A DNA stretch of 64,000 nucleotides. It comes from Plazaster borealis. Taxonomy: Eukaryota; Echinodermata; Asteroidea; Forcipulatida; Labidiasteridae. Made by a program: the position numbers and the translations under genes. This document shows positions 37,029-47,706 of this stretch, piece after piece. Below the pieces are notes generated by a model. It saw only the letters and a program-made list of their open reading frames with translations, searched no databases and had not been told where the DNA came from. The stretch's first letter is position 1; each line of letters starts with the position of its first letter. Location of the stretch: the NCBI GenBank assembly GCA_021014325.1, contig CM037472.1:32140234-32204233 (forward strand), in the 5' to 3' direction.

Positions 37029-37181
37029 CTTTGGTTCATATGGTTGAACTTCATTTAGTGACTGTGCTCGAAGCTTTTGCGTTAGGAACCTCAACATGTC
37101 CGGTAACAATACGAGACAAACTGTGGCAGGCAAAGCTAAACACGCTGCAGTTTGACGTCCGAGGTGAATGGTGCTGTACAT
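37029..37181 (-). CDS. Gene 1, exon 1 (start codon exon), unidentified protein
   Basis: First coding exon of a predicted six-exon minus-strand gene, giving 51 residues ending NEVQPYEPK. The first in-frame ATG is at 37181, with an in-frame TAA a short way upstream. The exon closes with a good donor (AAG|GTAAGC) in phase 0, and exon 2 also opens in phase 0. Residues 12-27 (AACLALPATVCLVLLP) are hydrophobic and could be a short membrane anchor or signal. However, the ATG at residue 30 (MLRFLTQKL) has a better start context (A at -3), so the product may begin there and lack that stretch. I do not recognise the family. The coding call rests on the frame-consistent junction to exons 2 and 3. Confidence 0.65.
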
Positions 37182-37860
37182 GAACGTCCCTTTAAATTCT
37201 GTAGATAAGGCTTTATTTACTGACTGTCTTGATTGTGGTTACTCTACCATGTCAACCAAAGCGAAATAGTGTGCCTAAACGGGGTCGACTCTTCCAAGAT
37301 ATTTTACTGGGGCAACTTAAAAACCTTCTAAAGTGGGCATGCAGATAGTATTCGTTTGAATATTCATGCCTTAAGAGAGAACAGACAACTTGGCACCAAA
37401 GTGTAGTGTACCTCTTGTCTCCCACTAGTCAGCTCAGGAAGAAAAATTCCAACAAAAATACCCCCTTTTCATGACGAGAATGAAGTACGTTTTTTGTACC
37501 TCCGTCGTCCATTCGCTACACCGTACCAAATAGCCACCTTACCATGCATACACACTGTCAATGCTATGCATGCTGCGCGTGGATTTAGTGTGTGTGATGC
37601 GTACGACCTAAACGTGGGGTCGATCAGCTGTAAGTTAGTCAATAAAGTTAGGTCACTTACATCATCAACTATTGGTCAAAACATCCGTGACGCCATCCAA
37701 CCACATTAATATTCATATTTGGATGGGAATGGCGCGCACGTACGTGTAGTAAATAGAGGATCGGTAGAGAGGTGAATCTATTTATTATAAACCTCCACAT
37801 CATTATTCTGATTTAGCAAAGAGTGGCGTATGACCGGCGCGCTGCACTCTCCCCGGTCAA
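37182..37860. promoter_or_regulatory. Upstream region of gene 1, CpG-richer
   Basis: The sequence upstream of exon 1 has more CG dinucleotides than the rest of the window, especially 37480-37860 (for example GGCGCGCACGTACGTG). No TATA box is placed convincingly near exon 1. Promoter function is inferred from position only. Confidence 0.25.
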
Positions 37861-38036
37861 ATTTCGGACAAAATTGGGGCACTTTGGGCTTTTGAAGAAA
37901 AAAAATATATAATCGCAGAGGTAAACAAAGTAGGCTTATAATACTGGATGATTGATTATTATTCCGACAGCTTATAATTCCGACTGCCAATTTACAACAT
38001 CGTTCTTAATGCTCGGATCACTAGTGTCGCTGGAAA

Positions 38037-38195
38037 CCTATGGGGCGCCGTTTCTCAACTAATTGTTTAGCTCAGGTTTTACAAATATTTTTCAGAAAAT
38101 TTGGATTACACTTTTTTTATGGTTTAAATCTTATTGTTATTAACCATGGTAAAAAAATACGCTAAAAAATTAATTGACAAACAGCGCCCCATAGG
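38037..38195. mobile_element. Short palindromic MITE (CCTATGGGGCGC ends)
   Basis: About 159 bp. CCTATGGGGCGCCGTTTCTC at the left pairs with GACAAACAGCGCCCCATAGG at the right, with further pairing (CAACTAATT / AATTAATTG). No coding capacity. The near-hairpin shape fits a foldback element. Confidence 0.75.
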
Positions 38196-38329
38196 CCTAG
38201 CTGGGGAAAAAAAACGGTTTGAGGGGCAAACATGTTGTAGTTTTTTTCGTACAGGGAAACATAATTCTTAAAAAACACCATTGCTTGTTTTGATTGCCGT
38301 AACCGAAATAAGGATATAACGTGCACACC

Positions 38330-38665
38330 CCCTAATATTGATACACTTTTTTTTTCTCTGAATGAGCTGTTTCAAACCGAAAAAAACATGCCTTTCGCAT
38401 TATGCCACGGAAATGTAACATGCACAAATTGTTTGTGTAATATGGCTGATGGACAGGCGATAATAGGGATCCCGAAAGTAAATAATTTTAAGTTTTTAAT
38501 TAACCACCAGTTATCATTGTCGGATATTTTCGCGCAGTGCCTTAGGCCTAAATGAAAGCTTTTAACCGTTAATCTATAAATTGAAATAGCTATTTTAGAA
38601 CATAAATCTAAAATTGTCTGGTTAAACCTGCCAAAAATCGGACCTATAGTACCTTTAAATGGGAT
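38330..38665. repeat. Dispersed repeat shared with 53.0-53.5 kb
   Basis: This shares ATGCCACGGA, ATGGCTGATGGAC and CCAAAAATCGGACCTA blocks, in the same order, with the end of the unit at 52640-53490. It is strongly diverged and has no terminal repeat that I can see. Confidence 0.6.
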
Positions 38666-40127
38666 TACCTAATTTGGTTAATTATTTTCACATGATGGGT
38701 TTTAAAGGTGGGTTTATTGAAAACTAGAACGTAAATTCCTGGTGCGTTTCCTACTGCTTTACACTGGTTTAGCTTTTTTCACAACTTATATAGGCCATAA
38801 TGCTTACAAAGTGCAACTTAAATAAAGTCGAACTCCAAGCACCGAAGACAATACACTAAATGTGTCAATTTAGATTTACGATATTATTTTTTACGCCCGC
38901 GGTAATGAGGTAAAAAGCACAATCAGCATAAATATGCGGAACTTCCGTGTTGAGGCTTCGTGTAGAACTTCGTGTAGAAACTTGACCATCTATTATACGG
39001 TTACATCTATCAAGCCGGTTTCAGCCGGGTTCATTATGTATTGTAAAACCTGTCCTTTCATTTTGGTCATTCAACCCATCCTTATAAACACCTCCTGCCA
39101 GAAATCTATCATCCGACAGAGGTATGGGCCTGACAATTTTAGTTGCATCATAAGACTCGATTATATCTCCCCTAAAAGCCACTCGGCCAGGTATGAAGAT
39201 CTTGTTTCATAGTTTTCTCAATGGTCAATTCTCGTTTCGTCGAATCTTTCTACAGGACGTACGCTGTTTGGACAGGAGGCGCCAGGCCTTCTCAATGGCA
39301 ACAGGACGTGCTCTGTGCGGGGTTACCGGCGCGCTGGACGGTTCGGATAATGTTGCAAGACATGCTCACTTTACGGAAAAGACAATTTTATTCGAAAGAG
39401 AATGCAGTGGACGTAAAATGCCATTCAGACGGCTGTTTGTTGACAATAATTCAAAATGGTCACTGTTATAATTTGTAGGGGAATTAAATTAATTGTTTGG
39501 CAATTTTGTAAATTTACGAAAATAACTCATATTAAATTTATTGGGTGCTATCATTTCGGATGAACAACAATTTTTGGCAAGTTTTTTTTAGATAAAAATT
39601 AGAAATTGACACGACCGAAGACTACCGTATTTATATAAACTGTCAATGCCCGTCCGTGCTAGTAATTTTATTTATCAATTTGATTTATCTGATCTCATTT
39701 TAATCAAGACTTGTTCATTCATCGGAATGCACCATTAAACCTATCCGTTAATGAGTCAATCATCAAAATGACTAATCTCAATCATGCCATTTAAATATGC
39801 ATTTTATAAAGTTATATATTAATATGGTTGTGTTAATTATTGTTCTGTTTCATTATTATGACCCTTGACAAAACAAAGTATATTTTGTAATGACTTCCCC
39901 CTTAAAAACGAAGAAGAAAAAAGGGCGCCTATGGGGGGGGGCATGGTGTATAAACCCCCTACCCCCTATTGTGGCATTGTGTGTTTGGAATATCAGGAAT
40001 TCTCATAGAGGATTTTAGGGGGGTACTTCTGTACAAGAGGAAAATAGTGTGTTCAAGTATGGAAACAATGGGGGGTACCCTCTGCCCCATATCGGGTATA
40101 ATGTCCTTCCTAGTCCCCACCACCCAG

Positions 40128-41042
40128 CAGTGGCGTAACTAAGGGGGGGGGGCACGGGGCCGGGGGGCACGTGCCCCCCCCCAATTGATGTCCGTGCCCC
40201 CGGGTGCCCCCCCCCCCATTTGAAATCTGGACTTTTGTGATTGGAAATTTCCTGAGTAGATGTTACATTTTATACGCTTTGATGAGATAATTTTGATGTT
40301 TTTAAAACTATTTTTCCATTTACATGCAGAAAATATGTTTTGTTTTACACTCACGCCAGATTATCTTATACAAAAATAGTAAATAACATAAAAAAGGCGA
40401 TTCAAAGGGGCTTGTTCTGGCCCGTAATCAGGATTTTTTGTTTTGGGTGGGCGAATATTAAAGAAAATGTACATCGGTGCGTTAGCGCCGCCCATCAGGG
40501 TGGAGTGGGAGGAGGATGTGCCCCCCCCCCAGAAGTTCGAAATTTTGTAAAAAAGAATGCCCAATTCAAGCCATTTGGTGCACCATTTTTGCGCTATGAT
40601 ATTGGTATTATATCTGAAAACAGCTGAATTACATCTTTGTATCAATATTATTTCTGCATTTTTAATGCTCAGAAGGCGTATACCACCCATTACGTCCTCT
40701 TACATCTTTGTATATGTAATTATGTTATAAATGTCATATTTTAACGATAAAAATTGCTGAACAAACTTTTTGCTTAGTATGTTATTTAGTAGATGCACAG
40801 TTACGATGCAGACTTTTTAATTAATTAATTATTTTTGTTGCAGACTTTTTTATTTTATTTTTGTTAAAAGTTTGTTTTTCTTTTCTTTTTCTTTTTATTT
40901 TAGGGGGGCCGTCCCCCCCCCCCCGATTACGGGAATTGGCTTGTTTTAAAGAAAAAGGCAAACGAAACTTGGCCAGAAGTGCCCCCCTAGAAAAACTGCA
41001 CCCCCTTGTGCCCCCTGAAATTTTACCCTAGTTACGCCGCTG
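40128..41042. mobile_element. Non-autonomous hAT-like element, complete with 8-bp target duplication
   Basis: A 915-bp element with inverted ends CAGTGGCGTAACTA and TAGTTACGCCGCTG. It is flanked on both sides by a perfect 8-bp direct repeat, CCACCCAG (40120-40127 and 41043-41050). An 8-bp duplication with CAGNG-type ends is typical of the hAT superfamily. The subterminal parts carry long G or C runs (GGGGGGCACG, CCCCCCC), also partly inverted. Short frames inside are not transposase, so it would need a transposase made elsewhere. Its perfect duplication suggests relatively recent insertion. Confidence 0.9.
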
Positions 41043-41705
41043 CCACCCAGACCCTGCCCAGACCCTCCACTCTAAAGGCCTACCCAACACACACATCATG
41101 ACGCCCCTTGCGTTCTCTCTAACACAAAAGGATACCCGAAACAGCCGTATACCGTGATGTCTCCTTTTAATTTGTACGTTATCCCCTGCGAGCAATGACC
41201 GCGCCGTCTTGTTGGAGATCGTGTCAAAGCTGCGATCGACCCCGAGGGACTTTTCCCGATATTAAATGAATCCACAACTAATTTTTAAAGACAACACTGA
41301 ATGAGTAGGGGTAAATTTTTGGCGGGCTGCTTTTAGTGTAATATGTGATCAAATCCCTCCCCAACTTAATGTGAGGACCTCTCAATTCACACGATCCGGC
41401 TAATGTATTCAATTTCAAAATGCTGGTCATATTTTAGGAAGGATTCCCGACGAGCAAATTAAAAACAGGAAGCTCCTAACACATTGTAAGTCAACACACT
41501 GTCTGATGTAAAGCCTTTGATTTACGTATATAGGGACATCGTAATATGCATCCAGTTATTTTGAAAACTAATGGGAGTTTGGGCCCGGGATGCGTTCCGA
41601 CAGGACAACCATATTTTGTTCAATATTGTTTGTTAACAAGAACGTTATGAAACTAATGTATTAAATTTCATAATGCTGGTCATATGGATATGATTCCCGA
41701 CGAAC

Positions 41706-41990
41706 GAAGTAAGGTATGGTCAAAGATTGGTTTTTGTCGACGTATTGATTTTTTTTTTTTTAAGGCAAAATTATCAAGAAAGTTACAATAAAAGTCACAT
41801 GTGAATTTTTTTCAGCTGAATACAGTGTCTAACGTGTTGAGAAAACAGCAAAAAACTATCACGGTATTTTCACAACAACGTCGAATCCATTATTCTTCTT
41901 GCGTGGACATAACCACTCCAGATTTCCAGCAATACCTCAAAAACGCAACCACCTTTTGAAAGAGAAATTTTGACAGGTTAGTTTTATGGT
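41706..41990. mobile_element. Chimeric MITE
   Basis: The left part matches the AAGGTAGGGTCATA family (AAGGTATGGTCAAAGATTGG, then TCAGCTGAATACAGTGTCTA). From about 41900 it changes to the core of the family at 58676-59048 (GACATAACC, CCTCAAAAACGC, CACCTTTTGAAA). The right end is lost. A separate MITE follows at 42060. Confidence 0.65.
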
Positions 41991-42059
41991 ATCTACAAAC
42001 AGTGGTTTCCAACTACCAATACAATATAGCACCCTTAACAAAGTATGGCCCGTTCATTT

Positions 42060-42402
42060 AAAGGGTGTGTACAACATTGGTAATAATGAAAATATAAATG
42101 CTCACAGATTTGCACATCACATGGTATAAAGATGGTCATGGTAACTTCCCTTGAAATAGTTTTGCTTGAAATGCCATAGTTTTTACGAAATGAGTAAAAT
42201 AATAGTGTTTATCCTGCAGGATAAATTCCGATGTTTGAAAAAAGTTAAAACACATAAGGTTTTTTTTTCACTGTTTTCTCATGACTCTGAAGACCGATTT
42301 AGCTTAAACTTTCACAGGTTTGTTATTTCATGTATTTGTTGGGTCACATCGAGTTTGGATACAGGTCTTTGGCAATTACCAATGTTGTACACATCCTTTA
42401 AA
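42060..42402. mobile_element. MITE with GTACAACATTGGTAAT ends
   Basis: Ends AAAGGGTGTGTACAACATTGG and CCAATGTTGTACACATCCTTT are inverted. The right half has the shared core TTCACAGGTTTGTTATTTC found in the other families. About 343 bp, non-coding. Confidence 0.85.
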
Positions 42403-44480
42403 GGGAATACAACACACCATGTCAGTCAACACGTGTCTGATCAAAACCCTTTAATTTGCACGGAATTACATCATGAAACATCATGAATAACTCAAAGAGG
42501 AGCCTTGAAAGCTTTCTCAGCAAATTATTTATGGTTTCAGCATTGTATGATTATGAACCAAAACGAAACATAGATGAATGATGTGGCGGACCCCAAACCC
42601 CACCTCACACTTTATATGGCCATCAAGGAGTGATATGAACTGAACATTGTCATTCCAACGCCAACTTGTCTGAAATGTAATAAGCCATATAAATCTCGTG
42701 CGTTCGTGACTGACTGCACAAACGGCCTTCGAGTTATGAGTATAGGCCTATATATCGTGATCTACCGCGGGATCAGGTCGTGATCTTGTACCAGTTTCTC
42801 CCTTCCCCTCAATGTCATTAGATGCAATCTGCAGATGGTTCATCTCATCTAAAATGCAAGGAATGTCATGACCGTAAATAAAAAACGGGACTTTCTTTAT
42901 CTTCTTCGGAATAGACTTGAAAATTCTGTTATTTTGCGCAATTTTGCCTCACTATAGCCCAAGACAGTTGGGAGCCTGATAATGTCAAGCAATATTGCTG
43001 AACATACTTCTTGGCAAAGCAAAGTACTACAAAAAAACATAAAACAAACACCCCAACACCCCCAACAAACAAACAAAAACCGAGTTACCCATAAAACCTG
43101 ACCTTCTACGTGACTTTATCTGCTATGGAAGTTAAACATTATCTTCAGCTTTGTGTATGATTAATTTTGATGATGACGTCCAGAGTGGAATTAATACGTC
43201 ACGCTAATTACCGACAGGGAAGAGGACCCATTGTTGTACCCTGGACAGCATTTTGACGAATTTAGCTACAGGTCGGTTGAAAAAGGCTGCACTGCAATGA
43301 AAATTGCGTTTTGTGGACCAAAAAACTCAAAAAGTTTTGGCACTTCCTTATATACTTGTATCAGATTACCAGTAGTTGCAGTTGCGTTTTAAAATAATTA
43401 TACGTTGAAAAATCCATAGTGATGATTGTGCGCGTACAGCAAGCAGTGTAACAATCCCGCACACTGTATTCGATTTACTCGCTTTGGGGTTACCTTTTGA
43501 GCTCCCACTATATCGAATTATCGAAATACTTGCTGCCTGTGAGTCTACGATTACTCAAAGTGCAAATCTGTCCGTGCCGGCTGCACAGCATTTTCACAAT
43601 CCTCCTCAGTTCTGTTCTTTTTTGTTGCCCTGTTGCCGCGCTTGTTATTTTCCTTCCTCTACATGGTTATGAGGAGCCTTTCCTCTTTGCCGTATTCCCG
43701 GTGGGCAATCATGCTAACTAACACCTGTACCATACAGGCCAAATCTCTGGCTTCGAAGACGCAGACAATGCGGCGTCCGGGGGCATTACAGCGAGCATGT
43801 CCGACCAGTCCGACCGTCACGCTCATCCCCGAAAAAAAAGGACAAGCACATTTTTGGTGACGTGCTAAATAAATCGACCTGATGCGAGACCGCAGATGGA
43901 ATAAAACAATTAGGATTTGTAAATTTGTCTATTGAGAGGAGGAAATCTATCACAGCGTGGAACCTTTTCTCAGAGAAGGAATCCATGAGTTGGTTTTAAC
44001 TTGGAAGCTTTCGTATTAAATGTGAAGGCGATGTTTAGAATGACTTGTGTAAGAGTGCCATTTTCATAGATCCCCTGCGCTTGCACAACACAAAATTACA
44101 TGACGTCATAAGCTCAAACAGCGCCCTCTCTGAGGTCAAAGGAATTGGCTGATGAGAGCGATGGCCCTTTTCAAATCACGACTTCGGTTTGGGTTCCGGT
44201 TTAGGGTATTTGGTATTTTGAAAACGTTTGCTTTCGGCGGGGCTTCAAACAGAAGAACGGCGCCATAAGCCGGAGCCCAAGACCCAGCCGTGGTTTCGCA
44301 AAAGGGCCTATGGCTATTTGCTATACTAAAATAAGATCCATATTGTAAACCGGCAAGAGACATGACCTGAATGTGTGCATACTAAAAGAGCTCGAAGAAC
44401 TTGTGTTTGGTTTACCATGTGCAGTGATGTGGTAAAGGTCTTATTATGTGAATCATATTTCCAGAACTATAGGGAACTCT
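42403..44480. other. Intergenic, with AT/CRE-type motif-rich patches
   Basis: No gene or transposon recognised. 42700-42880 and 43150-43230 have an information-rich look (TGATTAATTTTGATGATGAC, a TGACGTC site, several TAATTA/ATTA cores), which may mark conserved regulatory DNA. 43,480-43,990 holds overlapping short frames with no splice support. Confidence 0.3.
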
Positions 44481-44504
44481 AATTGAGATATATAGGGCCT
44501 ACCA

Positions 44505-45090
44505 CTTATTCAGGTAATTTGTCTCACCAAGTTGACTTACTGAAACTTGGGCCTCTCGATGTCAACAGGCCGAGTCGACTGACTGAAACTAAGATGTCGA
44601 ACTCATGCTGGCAGTATATCTTGCCAAGACGACTTTTAAGTCAAAATGTTTCAGTAGGCCTACACTGCAAAAACCGGGGTGTTAAAATTGACACCATGGG
44701 TATTGTCACATAAATAGATGCCAAAAAAAGAATCAAAATTTACACCATAGGGTGTTAAAACAACACTAATTTCTGCCAAAACAATTGGTGTTATTTTATC
44801 ACCCTGTATTCTCTCTTCGATATCTATAATGTGACAAAACTTTCATGGTGTTAATTTTAACACCCCAGTTTAGCAGTGTACAGTCGTCTGGGTGAGATCA
44901 ATAATCACGAGAAGTCGACCTCCTAAGTTAAATAAGTTGTCTTGGCTAAATGAAACCAATATGACAAGTCAACTTCTCGCCGTTCAATAACTCGTCCTGG
45001 CGAGAAAATATAAGGACAAGTCGACTATGATTCCATGGATAAGTCGTCTTAATTATCGAGACAAGTCGACTTATTCAAGTAAATAAGTTT
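44505..45090. repeat. Array of degenerate AAGTCGACTT palindromes
   Basis: About a dozen variants of (A)AGTCGACTT and its half-sites occur at 20-60 base spacing (for example 44575, 44627, 44911, 44966, 45013, 45041, 45061). The array is split by the MITE at 44663-44878. Its class is unknown; it may be a diverged inverted-repeat element. Confidence 0.6.
44663..44878. mobile_element. TA-flanked MITE (CACTGC ends)
   Basis: 216 bp between TA dinucleotides. The left end CACTGCAAAAACCGGGGTGT matches the complement of the right end AACACCCCAGTTTAGCAGTG over more than 30 positions. The GGTGTTAAAATTGACACC-type block is repeated internally in both orientations. The TA duplication fits a Tc1/mariner-like mover, but the transposase family is unknown. 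Confidence 0.85.
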
Positions 45091-45812
45091 ACCGTCTCCT
45101 TGTCTGCACAATGGTGACAGGTCTCACAAGAGATAATGATACTGAATATTTCATGATGAGTTGGACTTCAGTATATAACAAGCCGACTTGGAGCCATCAG
45201 TTACCAAAGTTTGCAAATTGATAAGTTTGGCACCGTTTCATTTGATAATACCGCAATTATCACAAATTGTCTCTCTGAAAGTTCAATTGCTATATACGTG
45301 CTGCAAGCCATAGGCCTAAAGGTTGATTCCAAACCAGACTCGAGAAGACGATGTCTTCATCAGCACAGCCCGAAGATTTCAGCGAAAATCTCGTCCCTTG
45401 TTGACGTAGCCATTCGGCAAGCTCTCAAAACGTCTTGTCTCTAGCATATCGTGGGAGTAAACCTTAGACCAAACGGCGTCAGCTTTTCAAACAATGTCCG
45501 AAAAGATTCTATCCCTCGCTGAATAATTCCCCTTTATTTATCTTATCATCAGCGAGCTCGACGACTCCCCAGTGTACATCAGTGTCAGCTTTTAAGGAGT
45601 CTGATGTAAAATATTCCTTAAAAAAATAAACAAGGTTTAGTAATAGAGGTTTTGTCGAATTGAAGCTTTCTGGTGTAATTCTGATCTGGTAAGATGAATG
45701 GGGCTTGAGGTCTAAACCGACGCATTCAGTTGAAGTGATGGGTAGCATGAATGCGCTGCCTCATTAGTGATTACTGAATCTTTCTTTAACAAAATTATGC
45801 TTTTCTGTTAAA

Positions 45813-46040
45813 AATGGGCTCCAATGTCAAATTCAGTTTTGTGATCCACGCATTTTCCAATAGAGTCCTTTTGAAGATGGGGAAAGAATACAAGTCTGTA
45901 ACCTTGCGTTAAAATGATACCTTTCAAGTGCAATTTTGGTCAAAATCACAAAGCGTTTCGATGACATCGCATTTCAAATGATGATCTGTACTTTGTGTAC
46001 AGAGAATTTTCCGTTCATTTCTCAATGTTGATGATATTCA
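45813..46040. mobile_element. MITE with long inverted repeats, truncated copy
   Basis: The left half of the 7484-7972 family: GGGCTCCAATGTCAAATTC, ATTTTCCAATAGAGTCC, TAACCTTGCGTTAAAATG. It then loses similarity near 46040 and has no right-hand inverted repeat. Confidence 0.75.
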
Positions 46041-46544
46041 TCGGGAAACAAAAATGACTGTGCGGCATTTGGTGTGATTTCAAACTAAATGTTTGACTCC
46101 ATAAAATGGCATACCGTGTTCCGCTGGTTGTATTTCCAGAGGCAGGTTTATGTTTTTCAATCACTACTCACTAATTACAACATAGGTGTTTTATTGCATG
46201 AACAATTCCTAAAAAGGATAAGAAGTAATTCCAAACAGCAACATTTTGAGAGATTTGAAAGCAATGTGCCCTAAAGAGCGGTGTTCTTTCCTTTATAAAC
46301 CAACTCGATCTTTTCTGCATATGTTTTTACATTTATAATCCCCCGGTTAAATTAAATGTGTTTCCTTTCTTTGGTTTCGGTATATTATGACTTCCTTTGC
46401 CAATATGTTTTTCACTGTATTGAAGTTTGGTCATTTATAGTATCCACTAACTTTATTTTTATTTTGAACTTGACTTGTTTTTGTTTTGTTTTAAATCAAA
46501 ACTAACATGGATCATGTACACGAACCTAATTTGCCTGGGACCAT

Positions 46545-46835
46545 TGTTTGTTCGTTTGTTTGTTTATAGATGAACTTCCCGTCAAGGGAACTCGGCAAAC
46601 TCAATATTGGGTATAGAAACACGCAAGCTGGCAACAGCCAATCTCTCTCAGTCTCACAAACATTGGTAAACGTCTACGATCATATGAATTGCACAAATCA
46701 AGAAATTGTGATTCAGCATAGACGGCAATACTTATACTCTAGTGATCGGAAATCAGCAGTTAGCTTGATAGGATTCGAACCCACAACCTTCGAGTACCAT
46801 CTTGCAATCGAACACCGTGGTTGTTGCAAAGTACT
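46545..46835 (-). mobile_element. tRNA-derived SINE, reverse orientation
   Basis: On the minus strand it starts near 46835 with a tRNA-like head. The B box GGTTGTGGGTTCGAATCC is near perfect at about 46770-46788. The body runs to a tail of AAAC units at 46545-46570. The frame across it is a by-product, not a gene. Confidence 0.75.
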
Positions 46836-47394
46836 TGAACTGTTTACTTTCCTATAATTAAACTGATGACTCACCATTTCAAGATTTCTTTAAAGACAAA
46901 ATTGATACAAATCCTATACAGGGTTTTGAAAGGTTTCCGTCGTGATGACTGCCGTACCACTGTCCGTCTTTAAGATCTTGATGAGCCAATAATGTCCTCT
47001 TGCTGAAAGGATAACCCGTCATCCCTTCCACGTCGACACGACCGCGGTTTACCTCGCAAGTCTGACTCACTATTTACAGTCCGTGGGCATCTCAAACCGG
47101 GATTCCCGCCGACGGCATTAAAATAAAGCGAGATGCTGAACTAGTACTCTCGAAGTCACTGTGACCCATTAAGGATCGGGATTAAGAGTCCAAATGCATG
47201 TATTCATTGATTGTTAGGTCCTTTGACGTGACAGATATGCATTTTACATCCGGGACAGATCGATTCAAACTAATGTGAATCTTTATACAAATACAGCATG
47301 GGGATTGACCTTGAACAGGGTCGGCAGCAAAATATTGTCAAAGAATTTCATTTCGTTTATGAATTCTGGTTGTGAAGCCAAGGACATTCAGAAA

Positions 47395-47612
47395 AGAAAA
47401 CTAAAACACTACACTAGCCGAAAACCCAATGGAGAGAATACAACGAAGTTTCAATTTAAGATGTGGAAAGAAAACCCCAGAGAATTATTCCAGTGAAAAC
47501 CCACGCCACCAGGTAGGGACTGAAAACCCAATCCACAGTGCCCCCCCGTTGGGGTTCGAACCGGGGTCCTAGAGGTGGAAGGCGAGATACCATGACGCCA
47601 ACCCGACCGCCA
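47395..47612 (-). mobile_element. tRNA-derived SINE of a second type, reverse orientation
   Basis: The minus strand reads GGTCGGGTTGGCGTCATGG, then CTCGCCTTCCACCTCTAGG, a B box CGGTTCGAACCCC (about 47551-47565), and a body containing GGATTGGGTTTTCAGTCC and GGTTTTCTTTCC. It lacks cloverleaf pairing and carries a long body, so it is a SINE rather than a tRNA gene. Confidence 0.7.
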
Positions 47613-47669
47613 AAGAATCAACGTTGAAGACCAAGGGCCTGTGATTTCTGAATTCGATTATTCTCTAAC

Positions 47670-47706
47670 CCCCCCCCCCCCGCCCCCCCCCCACACACAC
47701 ACACAA
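47670..47706. repeat. Poly(C) and (CA) simple sequence
   Basis: A C-run of more than 20 bases interrupted once by G, followed by a short CA repeat. Low complexity and error-prone for sequencing. Confidence 0.8.

Noticed and set aside
38934..39478. Overlapping plus-strand frames in a CpG-richer patch
   Set aside because: No domain, no splice context, and the first frame contains a block (CCTGTCCTTTCNNTTTGGTC) that also occurs in reverse at 30.5 kb, suggesting repeat origin.
40361..40690. Frame of 109 codons on the minus strand
   Set aside because: It is inside the hAT-like element and has no similarity to a transposase motif that I can see.
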